Positions 22,188-29,924 of a DNA stretch of 38,298 nt are shown piece after piece. Origin of the DNA: Thermovorax subterraneus. GTDB lineage: Bacteria > Bacillota > Thermosediminibacteria > Thermosediminibacterales > Thermosediminibacteraceae. The stretch is from positions 1 through 38,298 of the forward strand of contig JAKIHM010000022.1 in NCBI GenBank assembly GCA_021608145.1. The letters run 5' to 3'. A program made the translations under genes and the position numbers. The notes below the pieces were generated by a model. It saw only the letters and a program-made list of their open reading frames with translations, searched no databases and had not been told where the DNA came from. The number at the start of each line of letters is the position of its first letter. Within the stretch, counting starts at the first letter, position 1.

Positions 22188-25154
22188 TTATAGGCAGTCA
22201 GCACCTAAAATCCACTCAAGAAATGCCTTTTTTATAAGGCCCGGCTCTTTCAAATATTTAATTTTCTTGATAAATTGATCGTCCTGTAACAGCCTATATA
22301 ATCTCCTGAAAAATTCCACTGAATCCTCTTTTAATGCCAGCATCATCACAATTTCTACCTCTTCTTCCTGTACCCACTTAACAGGCTTAGGTAATATTGC
22401 AAAAGCTACAGCAGGTCTTATTACATTTTCTGGTATTCCATGAGGTATGGCTATTTTATTCTTCAAAAGAGTAGGCCCAATAATTTCTCTTCGATAAACA
22501 TCTAATAGATATCTCTCGTTCACATAGTTTTTATTTATTAACAGTCCTCCCAGATGATCCAGGACATCATTTTTAAATTGAAAATCACGATTTATCACAA
22601 TTAAATCTTCACTAAAAAGATCTGCGAAAGATAATATCTCAGAAATATTCTTGTCAAAAACTTTAAAATTCTTTGTCAAACCTATAATTTGCCTCAGCTT
22701 GTTCAACGCCGAACCGCTTATAAGTTCTTCAATCGATATAAATGGGATTTCTTCATCCTCTGGATTTACAGTGCCAACTATCGCTGCTACCTTTTTTACA
22801 TTTTTTATCCTTCTTATCTGCGACCTTATATCTTCGTCCGACATAGCTCCCACAGGAATTATTTCCGCTTTCTCGAAAATATCAGGAGCCATTTCTTTAA
22901 TTAATTCTTTCAACCTTATAGCGGAACCCTGTCCTGTTATACATACCGTCAAGATTGTCCACTTTCCAACATTTACACGACTTTCTCCATCTAGAGCAAA
23001 TCTGCCAATCTCCAATTCGTCCTTTTGTATATTCTTTACTATATCTTCCAAACTGGTATCAGGTAAAATTGCTCGTCTCACCGCCTCGAGCACCATTACA
23101 GTATCTACCCGTCCGACCGTCATAGTAGGTATTCCCGTTTTTTGAGTGATTATTTCTCCAAAAGTTAAAAGCGAACCCATATCTACCAAAAGTAGAACGC
23201 CTTTGCCTTCATCTACCTTTTTTACAACTTCAATTGTTTTCTGGAGGACAGCCTCCGGTTCCTCGTCAAGGCTCATCTCTATACCGATGGCATGTTCAAC
23301 ACCTAAAAGCCGGTTTACTACTTCGACCATCCCCTTTGCAACATGCCCGTGAGTCAAAACTATTACCCCTACCCTGCCCGTCTTGAAATCGGCGGGATGA
23401 GTCATAGTTCTAAGGTACATAGCTACAAAAGCTATTTCGTCCTCCGGCATCTTATACCCCGTCAATTCCTCAACAATTTCTACCATTTCCTTTGCGACTT
23501 TATATTCCAACTTGTATTCATTCTTTACTTTTTCCAATTGGGGATTAATTACGGGTTTCCCCTGGCGAATGCGATCCAAAGTTGCGCTGAGGTGTATGGC
23601 AAGGCAATAAAACAGATGGTTATCCACTTTGCCCAGTTTTTTTTCGGCAACTTTAATCATCTGTTCTGTAAGGTTCACTATTTGAGAACCTACAATTCCT
23701 TCCAAGTCCTTTTTTTCCAAGGTTTTGTGCTTAGTTTCAAACTGCCTCACCAATTGCTGGAATTTTACTTCCAGTTCCCCTCCTATCACCCTATTGATGA
23801 CTTCCTGGCTTAACCCCTGGCTCTGAAGTTCCTGGTATTTTTCTTCTATATACCTGTAAATTTCTTCCGGCAGAATATAGAGGTCTTCCTTCGGCATGGG
23901 CGTAATGTCGGCTTCCCCAGGGTTTACCATCAAGTCTCCTTGAAGGAGGGTCTCTATATCGGGAATGCGGTTTTGGACTTTTAACATCCCTCTCCTGGCG
24001 TGTACCGGTAAATCTATTAAATCCACCTCTATGAAATCCTTTTGATTACCTATATACGACAAAAATCCCCTCGCGCAGGCCACCTGTATATCGCTTCTCA
24101 ATTGCCCTAAATTCCCGGGACAATCGTACATCAAAAGCGCCCTTAACGCTTCTTGTTTAACCCTTATTTTTACCCCGATGCGGTCAGCCTCTTTTCTGAA
24201 GAAATCCTTTATTATCTCGTATCTTTCCGATATGGGTCGAGCCGAAAGCGGGGGCAATTCTATTATCATCGGGATTCTTCGCCGGAAAGTTAAAAGCAAG
24301 GATGATTCTATATCTTCCGTAGTGGCGGCAATTATCATGACGCTGGCGGTGCGGAAACTTTCCGTTTCACCCAATCTCCTGAACTTCCCTTTATCGATGA
24401 GGTAATACAAAATCTCCTGTCCCTCCGGAGGAAGCCGGTGAACTTCATCTAAAAATAAAATTCCACCGTTAGCTTTTTCCACCAGTCCTTCCTTCGGCGA
24501 ATCCGCACCGGTATAGGCTCCCTTCACGTGTCCAAAAAGCTGAGATAATAGAAGCTGGGGGTTTTCGGCGTAATCGGCGCAATTGAACACCACAAAAGGA
24601 GCATTTTCGGGAAGTTTCCCGGTTTCGACAGCAAAATGGTACATGGCTTCGGCAAGAATGCTCTTTCCGACCCCCGTAGGACCGATAATGAGAGTATGCA
24701 GCCCGTGAGGAGGATAAAGAACCGCCGCCTTGGCCTGCTGAATCTGGGTCTTCAAACTTCCATCCGACCCGATAATCCTGTCAAACGCTGTCGATGTTTT
24801 CGAACCGGCTTTTAGCTTTTTCTCTGCCGTATTCTGGCCTTTTTTTACTACTCTTTCTTGCAGCTCCTTTCTAAGTTGAGAGATAATAAATCTCGATACA
24901 TTAAAACCACGCTTTTGTACGGCCTTTGTCAGTTCCCTGTCAGATACGCCAGGATTTTTTGCTACTTCTTCCTCTATAGCTTTCATAAGGTGCGGTTTTC
25001 GCCTTTCGCGAGAATCAGGGATATTGAATTTTCCCCTTAAGATAGTAACCTCATCGCGCCTTATCCCCAGCATTTCTGCCAGCTGTTCATCGGTGTATGG
25101 ATTTTTTTTGTCTTCATTTTTAATGAGTTCCAGCAATCGTTCTTTTTCAACCAT
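22188..25154 (-). CDS. LevR-type sigma-54-dependent activator with PTS regulatory domains
   Basis: A protein of about 988 residues. Order: N-terminal helix-turn-helix region (about 1-105), AAA+ sigma-54 activator domain (P-loop GPTGVGKS near 160, sigma-contact loop GAYTGA near 215), PRD domain (about 435-560), EIIA-mannose-like domain (VLTHGHVAKGMV, about 590-710), EIIB-like domain with CITGQGSA, and a C-terminal EIIA type 2 domain (KIAIPHGIPENVIRP). Phosphorylation of these domains by the PTS should tune its activity. In classic LevR the C-terminus is a second PRD; here an EIIA domain is found instead. ATG 25154 is preferred over GTG 25163. It probably activates the downstream PTS operon. 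Confidence 0.9.
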   Translation of the reverse strand: MVEKERLLELIKNEDKKNPYTDEQLAEMLGIRRDEVTILRGKFNIPDSRERRKPHLMKAIEEEVAKNPGVSDRELTKAVQKRGFNVSRFIISQLRKELQERVVKKGQNTAEKKLKAGSKTSTAFDRIIGSDGSLKTQIQQAKAAVLYPPHGLHTLIIGPTGVGKSILAEAMYHFAVETGKLPENAPFVVFNCADYAENPQLLLSQLFGHVKGAYTGADSPKEGLVEKANGGILFLDEVHRLPPEGQEILYYLIDKGKFRRLGETESFRTASVMIIAATTEDIESSLLLTFRRRIPMIIELPPLSARPISERYEIIKDFFRKEADRIGVKIRVKQEALRALLMYDCPGNLGQLRSDIQVACARGFLSYIGNQKDFIEVDLIDLPVHARRGMLKVQNRIPDIETLLQGDLMVNPGEADITPMPKEDLYILPEEIYRYIEEKYQELQSQGLSQEVINRVIGGELEVKFQQLVRQFETKHKTLEKKDLEGIVGSQIVNLTEQMIKVAEKKLGKVDNHLFYCLAIHLSATLDRIRQGKPVINPQLEKVKNEYKLEYKVAKEMVEIVEELTGYKMPEDEIAFVAMYLRTMTHPADFKTGRVGVIVLTHGHVAKGMVEVVNRLLGVEHAIGIEMSLDEEPEAVLQKTIEVVKKVDEGKGVLLLVDMGSLLTFGEIITQKTGIPTMTVGRVDTVMVLEAVRRAILPDTSLEDIVKNIQKDELEIGRFALDGESRVNVGKWTILTVCITGQGSAIRLKELIKEMAPDIFEKAEIIPVGAMSDEDIRSQIRRIKNVKKVAAIVGTVNPEDEEIPFISIEELISGSALNKLRQIIGLTKNFKVFDKNISEILSFADLFSEDLIVINRDFQFKNDVLDHLGGLLINKNYVNERYLLDVYRREIIGPTLLKNKIAIPHGIPENVIRPAVAFAILPKPVKWVQEEEVEIVMMLALKEDSVEFFRRLYRLLQDDQFIKKIKYLKEPGLIKKAFLEWILGADCL

Positions 25155-25173
25155 GCCATCCACCCCTCACATC

Positions 25174-25253
25174 CCACATTTTATGCAATTAATGTACCAT
25201 AAAAATATTTTTGAGCCTTTGCTTATATAGTTCCACATTTTATGCCACATTTT
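25174..25253 (-). repeat. Direct repeats upstream of the levR-type gene
   Basis: The 13-mer GCATAAAATGTGG (minus strand) occurs at 25186-25174 and again at 25245-25233. A shorter copy of its right part, AAAATGTGG, lies adjacent at 25253-25245. The copies are 59 and 12 bp apart and stand immediately before the regulator gene. They may be operator sites for autoregulation. Confidence 0.5.
25220..25235 (-). promoter_or_regulatory. Weak sigma-54-like promoter before the levR-type gene
   Basis: On the minus strand TGGAAC-TATAT-AAGCA has the GG-N10-GC spacing of sigma-54 promoters but differs from consensus at several other bases. It overlaps one of the direct repeats. It may be fortuitous. Confidence 0.25.
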
Positions 25254-25264
25254 CAACACTGATG

Positions 25265-25292
25265 AAAAAAGCCCGACCTTTTCGGTCAGGCT
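25265..25292 (-). terminator. Intrinsic terminator of uvrC
   Basis: On the minus strand GCCTGACC pairs with GGTCGGGC (25278-25271) around a short A-rich loop, followed by TTTTTT. It overlaps the uvrC stop codon at 25286-25288. Confidence 0.88.
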
Positions 25293-27112
25293 TTGTGGAA
25301 GTATTCATAGACTGCCATTGCTGATTTTCTGTTCATCCCGGGCACTTTTACCAATTCCTCTACAGAGGCCTTTTTTATATCCTCCAAGCTCCCAAATGCA
25401 CCGAGCAAAGCTTTCCTCCGCGCTTTGCCGATGCCCGGGATTTCTTCTAGTATGGATTTTAAATTTCTTTCAGAGCGCAGTTTTCTATGATAAGTAACCG
25501 CAAAGCGATGGGCTTCATCCCGAACCCTTTGTAAAAGATACAGGGCTTGCGAATCCCGGGGTAAAATAATAGGTTCGCTTTTAGCTTCAATAAAAACAAG
25601 TTCGAATTCCTTGGCAAGTCCAATTGCAGGAACTTGACCGTATAAATCTAATTCTTTTAAAGCCTCAAGTGCGTATCTCAACTGTCCCTTTCCTCCATCA
25701 ATGACGAGAAGGTCGGGAAAATTCTTAAACTTTTCATCCCCCTCCAAACCCCTTTTAAACCTCCTAAAGACAGCTTCTTTTATGCTTTCAAAGTCATTTG
25801 GACCTTCAACCGACTTTATCTTAAACCTCCTGTAGTCTTCCTTTTTCGGCATCCCATTTTCAAATACAACCATGGATGCAACCGATTCCGTCCCCTGCGT
25901 GTTGGATATATCAAAAGCTTCAATGCGCTTGGGCAATTTTCCCAGTCCAAGATAGCCTTTTAATTCTTCCATCGCCCTTTCGTTCCTTATCCTTTGCCTT
26001 TCTTCAATGGCCTCTTTTTGCTCAAGATAAGCCAAAGCGTTTTCCGCGACCATTTCTATTAACTTTTTCTTTTCTCCTCTTTTCGGTGCGATTATCTTCA
26101 CTTTTAAACCCTTTTTGGCCGAAAGCCAGGCTTCGATAGCTTCCTTTTCATCTATTTCATCTTCTAAGATAATTTCTTTCGGAATGAAAGATGCCGTATC
26201 GTAAAACTGTTTTATGAAGGAAGCTAGAATTTCCTTCCTTTCAGCCCCTTCGGCATTGCTCAATATAAAAGGTTCGCGTTCAACAATTTTTCCCTCGCGC
26301 ACAAAAAATACAGTCACGCAAGCCGTATCAAATCCCCGCGCCATCGCTATTACATCTTGATCAACCAGATCGGTTGACGATATTTTTTGCTTTTTTAATA
26401 TTTTTTCCAGCGCTACGATTTGATCCCTGTAAACTGCTGCCGCCTCAAATTGAAGCGAGTTCGCGGCCTCCTGCATTTTTGCCTTTAAATGATCCAAAAG
26501 CTGTTCCTTTCTTCCTTCTAAAAACATTATGATATTTTTTACAAGTTCTCCATATTCCTCTTCTGATATGTTACCCTGACAGGGAGCAGTACAAAGCTTT
26601 ATATGATAATTGAGACAAGGTCTTTCTTTCAAAGGCACCCTGTTCAAATCCTTTTTACAGCTCCTTATAGGGAAAATCTTCCGGAGCACATCTATAGCTT
26701 CGCGCATTGCCCGCGCATCTACATAAGGCCCAAAATACTTCGAACCATCCTTCTTTATTTTTCGCACCACCTCTATCCTCGGGAAAGATTCGTTTGTCGT
26801 AATTTTTATATAAGGATACTGCTTATCGTCCTTTAAGAGAATATTGTACTTGGGCCGATAGAATTTTATTAGGTTGCATTCCAGGATGAGCGCTTCCACT
26901 TCAGAATCGGTAACAATATACTCTATATCTTCTATATGTGAAACCATGGAACTTACTTTTGCAGGCAAACTCTCACCAGATTTGAAATAAGATTTTACCC
27001 GATTTTTTAACGAGACTGCTTTACCTACGTATATGACCTTCCCGCTTTTGTCTTTCATTATATAAACTCCGGGCTTTTCCGGAAAGGAATCTATTCTTCC
27101 GGGGTCGAACAT
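25286..27112 (-). CDS. uvrC: Excinuclease ABC subunit C
   Basis: A protein of 608 residues, full length. The N-terminal GIY-YIG nuclease (about 12-90: KPGVYIMKDKSGKVIYVGKA) makes the 3' incision. A UvrB-binding UVR motif lies near 200-235. The RNase H-like 5' nuclease domain has AFDISNTQGTESVASMVVFE and LLVIDGGKGQL. A tandem helix-hairpin-helix ends the protein (IPGIGKARRKALL, VPGMNRKSAMAVY). It acts with UvrAB in nucleotide excision repair. The ATG follows GGAGGG, which lies in the 3' arm of a hairpin described separately. The gene follows an arsR-type gene on the same strand. Confidence 0.97.
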   Translation of the reverse strand: MFDPGRIDSFPEKPGVYIMKDKSGKVIYVGKAVSLKNRVKSYFKSGESLPAKVSSMVSHIEDIEYIVTDSEVEALILECNLIKFYRPKYNILLKDDKQYPYIKITTNESFPRIEVVRKIKKDGSKYFGPYVDARAMREAIDVLRKIFPIRSCKKDLNRVPLKERPCLNYHIKLCTAPCQGNISEEEYGELVKNIIMFLEGRKEQLLDHLKAKMQEAANSLQFEAAAVYRDQIVALEKILKKQKISSTDLVDQDVIAMARGFDTACVTVFFVREGKIVEREPFILSNAEGAERKEILASFIKQFYDTASFIPKEIILEDEIDEKEAIEAWLSAKKGLKVKIIAPKRGEKKKLIEMVAENALAYLEQKEAIEERQRIRNERAMEELKGYLGLGKLPKRIEAFDISNTQGTESVASMVVFENGMPKKEDYRRFKIKSVEGPNDFESIKEAVFRRFKRGLEGDEKFKNFPDLLVIDGGKGQLRYALEALKELDLYGQVPAIGLAKEFELVFIEAKSEPIILPRDSQALYLLQRVRDEAHRFAVTYHRKLRSERNLKSILEEIPGIGKARRKALLGAFGSLEDIKKASVEELVKVPGMNRKSAMAVYEYFHKA

Positions 27113-27117
27113 AAAAA

Positions 27118-27155
27118 ATCCCTCCCGCCTTTATTATACCATAAGCGGGAGGGAT
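27118..27155 (-). terminator. Hairpin between the arsR-type gene and uvrC: terminator that also holds the uvrC ribosome binding site
   Basis: On the minus strand ATCCCTCCCGC (27155-27145) pairs perfectly over 11 bp with GCGGGAGGGAT (27128-27118), followed by TTTTT. The uvrC Shine-Dalgarno GGGAGGG is in the 3' arm, and a TATAAT hexamer lies in the 16-nt loop. So readthrough transcripts would terminate or hide the ribosome site, while transcripts starting inside the hairpin would expose it. Confidence 0.75.
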
Positions 27156-27165
27156 ACTTTTGTTA

Positions 27166-27525
27166 TCACGTGTGCTCGACATGGGCGAATCCCTCTTTGA
27201 TAATGTGTATAACGTGGTCGTCGTCTAATGAATAATAGACTTGCTTTCCTTCCCTGCGGAATTTTACCAGGTGGGCCACTCGGAGTACCCTCAAGTGATG
27301 GGACACGTTGGACACAGTCAATCCTAATATAGCTGCAATATCGCAAACACATAGTTCATCTTGGGAAAGCAGGTACACTATTTTCAGCCTCGTCTCATCG
27401 GCGAGAACTTTAAACAGTTCTGCAAGCTCATTGGTATGGGGAATAGTTCCAGATAATTTTTTTACTTTCTCTTCGTCGATACAGAAAACGTCGCACATAT
27501 CCGGAGCTTTGTTTTTATTTTCCAT
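27166..27525 (-). CDS. ArsR/SmtB-family metal-sensing repressor, CadC-like
   Basis: A protein of 119 residues with a winged helix. It carries the CadC-type metal site: Cys11 and Cys15 in the N-terminal arm (CDVFC) and Cys59 and Cys61 in ELCVCD of the DNA-binding region. A second site of the alpha-5 zinc type is suggested by DDDH (Asp102, His104) and FAHVEH (His115, Glu117/His118). Such repressors release DNA on Cd, Pb or Zn binding. ATG 27525 was chosen over GTG 27534. No metal pump gene is adjacent, so the target may be itself or lie elsewhere. Confidence 0.9.
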   Translation of the reverse strand: MENKNKAPDMCDVFCIDEEKVKKLSGTIPHTNELAELFKVLADETRLKIVYLLSQDELCVCDIAAILGLTVSNVSHHLRVLRVAHLVKFRREGKQVYYSLDDDHVIHIIKEGFAHVEHT

Positions 27526-27551
27526 AACATTCACCCATAAAGTTAGTATTT

Positions 27552-27586
27552 GTGATAATTATAACTTATTTTATTTGTTTTGTCAC
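27552..27586 (-). promoter_or_regulatory. Promoter with overlapping dyad of the arsR-type gene
   Basis: On the minus strand GTGACA (27586-27581) and TATAAT (27563-27558) are 17 bp apart. The near-perfect dyad GTTATAATTATCAC (27565-27552) covers the -10, as expected for an autoregulatory operator of an ArsR protein. Confidence 0.6.
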
Positions 27587-27625
27587 CCTAAATTTTTTGT
27601 ATCTCCAAAAAAACATCCATTTTTT

Positions 27626-28186
27626 TCACAAATTAGATGTCTTAATAAAATCTACTATTCTTTCGTCATTAACGTCAAAGGCAGGAATTTCCCTATTCCC
27701 GTTTATAACAATTCTAATATCACCGTTTTCACCTTTTTTTATATCTAGACCCTTTAAGTCTTCTTTTATCGAATGAATTTTATTTATATCGAGCATTACC
27801 ACTCCCTTCACATCATCATCTTCCAACAATTTTAAGTCTTCTGGGGTAATTTGGTTTCCGTAAACTACTATCTTCGGCAAACAACTTGACTTGTAACCTT
27901 CCACCAATACTAATTCAACGTCCTTTAACTCGTCCAAAATATCATTAAGAGAAACGGCTTGCTCAAGGCGCTCCATCCTTAGCAATTCCTTTTCTGAAGA
28001 GGCTATGACTACATCAGCACCTGCCGTATAAATACGTCCCGTATCACTTTCATCCACATCAAAGCCATGGGGCGTGTGTTTTATAACGCCAACCCTCACC
28101 CCATCTTTTTTTAACCTTTTTACTATCCGTGTTATCAAAGTTGTCTTACCGCTATTTGAAAAACCAGCAAACCCTACAACTCTCAT
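27626..28186 (-). CDS. mobB: MobB-like molybdopterin-guanine dinucleotide biosynthesis adapter protein
   Basis: A protein of 186 residues. The P-loop GFSNSGKTTLI is at about residues 8-18. GVIKHTPHGFDVDESDTGRIYTAGAD is the MobB signature after the second strand, and VLVEGYKSSCLPKI is the VEG(Y/F)K motif. MobB binds GTP and assists MobA in attaching GMP to the molybdenum or tungsten cofactor. It has its own promoter-like element and stands alone after the terminator of the symporter gene. No mobA or moa gene is in the window. A second MobB-like protein is encoded at 37.6-38.1 kb. Confidence 0.9.
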   Translation of the reverse strand: MRVVGFAGFSNSGKTTLITRIVKRLKKDGVRVGVIKHTPHGFDVDESDTGRIYTAGADVVIASSEKELLRMERLEQAVSLNDILDELKDVELVLVEGYKSSCLPKIVVYGNQITPEDLKLLEDDDVKGVVMLDINKIHSIKEDLKGLDIKKGENGDIRIVINGNREIPAFDVNDERIVDFIKTSNL

Positions 28187-28230
28187 ATAAACATAAGCCC
28201 CTCTTTCAAATAATCCGAGTCCATGAAATA

Positions 28231-28258
28231 ATTATACTAAAAAAAATCCGAATGTCGA
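28231..28258 (-). promoter_or_regulatory. Candidate promoter of mobB
   Basis: On the minus strand TCGACA (28258-28253) and TATAAT (28236-28231) are separated by 16 bp. The -10 is 45 bp before the mobB ATG. Confidence 0.5.
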
Positions 28259-28265
28259 AGTACAT

Positions 28266-28289
28266 AAAAAAGCCGTGGAAGTCCACGGC
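28266..28289 (-). terminator. Intrinsic terminator of the alanine symporter gene
   Basis: On the minus strand GCCGTGG pairs with CCACGGC (28278-28272) around a 4-nt loop, followed by six T (28271-28266). It lies about 30 bp past the symporter stop codon. Confidence 0.88.
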
Positions 28290-28315
28290 CAATCCATTCT
28301 TCAAAATTATTTTAA

Positions 28316-29668
28316 TTATTTTATAGTCGGATCTTCTGCTTCCAACCTTCCTTCCCACAGGTACTTCTTTGTCTCTGCCACCAAGACACCGCTCAAGGCG
28401 ATAAGAGAAATTAGATTCGGTATGGCCATCAGACCGTTGAAAATATCCGCAAAGCTCCACACTATATCCAGGGTAGCAACAGAACCAATAAATGCAGCGA
28501 TTACCCACAGCCACCGGTAAGGCATTACCGCACCTGTGCCAAAAAGGTATTCCACCGCTTTTTCACAGTAATAGGCCCAGCCGAGAATGGTGGAGTAAAC
28601 AAATGTCAGTAAACCTATTGTCAACGTTATGGGCCCAATAACGGGTATATGCTCAAAAGCGGTCTTTGTAAGTTCCGCCCCCTTAAGGCCTGTCTCCCAG
28701 CTTCCCGTTGTGACAAGCACCAAGCCGGTCATAAGGCAGATTACCACGGTATCCCAGAACGTCCCGGTCATCTGGACAAGCGCCTGGCGGGTGGCATTTG
28801 GTGTCTGTGCTGCGGCAGCGGCTATTGGTGCGCTCCCTAGCCCGGACTCATTGGAAAAGAGTCCCCTTGCCACGCCGTATCTCATTGCCTGCATCACTGT
28901 TGCTCCTACAAATCCACCGATTGCAGCCTGCCCGGTAAAAGCACTCTTTAAGATTATAGCTATAGCAGAGGGGATATTGGCCGCATTCATTCCAAGTATT
29001 ATAAGGCATCCTGTCACATATACTATAGCCATGAATGGAACTAACATTTCACAGACCCGCGCAATACTTTTTATTCCGCCTATAATTACGATGCCGGTAA
29101 ATACCGCTATTACCAGACCCGTAATCCAAGTAGGAATGTTAAAAGTAGCTTTGACCATTTGCGATATCGAGTTGGCCTGGACTGTACATCCTATTCCAAA
29201 GCCTGCTATTGCTGTAAAGAGCGCAAAGAGAACACCTAGCCATTTCATTTTGAGACCGCGTTCAAGGACATACATAGGGCCACCGGCCATTTGTCCCAAT
29301 GCATTCTTTGTCCTGTACTTCACAGATAGCAGGGCTTCAGCATATTTTGTGGCGATTCCGAATACCCCAGTTATCCAGAGCCAAAAAACAGCTCCGGGAC
29401 CGCCTAAGCCAACTGCTGTAGCAACGCCTACGATGTTACCGGTGCCGACCGTCGCAGCAAGTGCGGTAGTCAAGGCCCCAAAGTGGCTCACATCACCTTC
29501 GCCTTCCGATACTCTCGTCAAAGACAGTTTTATGGCCTTAAATATGTATTTTTGAATAAACTTCAACCTAAATGTCAGATATATATGAGTGCCCACAAGA
29601 AGGATGAGCATCGGGGGACCCCAGACTATGTTACTTAATTCCCCTAAAATTTTTTCTAGCGCTTCCAC
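28316..29668 (-). CDS. Sodium:alanine symporter (AGCS family)
   Basis: A protein of 450 residues with about ten membrane helices. FGALTTALAATVGTGNIVGVATAV is the family signature in the first third; GGPGAVFWLWITGVFG, GGPMYVLERGL and RGLFSNESGLGSAPIAAAAA are further conserved segments. AGCS proteins import alanine or glycine with sodium. It is divergent from an ACT-domain sigma-54 activator that is itself followed by alanine dehydrogenase, so alanine is the likely substrate. The GTG start at 29668 follows GGAGGG. Upstream I found a TATAAT-like -10 but no sigma-54 element. Confidence 0.93.
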   Translation of the reverse strand: MEALEKILGELSNIVWGPPMLILLVGTHIYLTFRLKFIQKYIFKAIKLSLTRVSEGEGDVSHFGALTTALAATVGTGNIVGVATAVGLGGPGAVFWLWITGVFGIATKYAEALLSVKYRTKNALGQMAGGPMYVLERGLKMKWLGVLFALFTAIAGFGIGCTVQANSISQMVKATFNIPTWITGLVIAVFTGIVIIGGIKSIARVCEMLVPFMAIVYVTGCLIILGMNAANIPSAIAIILKSAFTGQAAIGGFVGATVMQAMRYGVARGLFSNESGLGSAPIAAAAAQTPNATRQALVQMTGTFWDTVVICLMTGLVLVTTGSWETGLKGAELTKTAFEHIPVIGPITLTIGLLTFVYSTILGWAYYCEKAVEYLFGTGAVMPYRWLWVIAAFIGSVATLDIVWSFADIFNGLMAIPNLISLIALSGVLVAETKKYLWEGRLEAEDPTIK

Positions 29669-29924
29669 TCAAATCCCTCCATAAATTTTAAATTTGACGG
29701 CAGCTAATCTCTATCTGACTTGCCCAACACCTCCTTCATCATAATTTTTTTATTATTCAACTTTTATGCACGGTATATATTATATCACTTTTTTTATTTT
29801 TACACATTATGTATATTATAAAATGGTCGCAATTTTATTAATGCCAGTTCGAAAGGTGTTTGTTAGTTAATAGAGAATATTATAATAGCATTAGTAGGTT
29901 AAAATTTTGTTCGGAGGGTTTCCT

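Noticed and set aside
28629-29555. A 308-residue open frame opposite the symporter gene
   Set aside because: It is antisense to a clear membrane transporter; long antisense frames are common opposite such genes and this one has no recognised domain or ribosome site.
29680-29740. Leader peptide of seven codons before the symporter gene (TTG start after GGAGGTG)
   Set aside because: Too short to support; no repeated control codons or attenuator structure were seen.
29836-29860. Sigma-54 promoter for the alanine symporter
   Set aside because: On the minus strand TGGCAT is followed by TTGC, but the GG to GC distance is 13 rather than 10 bp.
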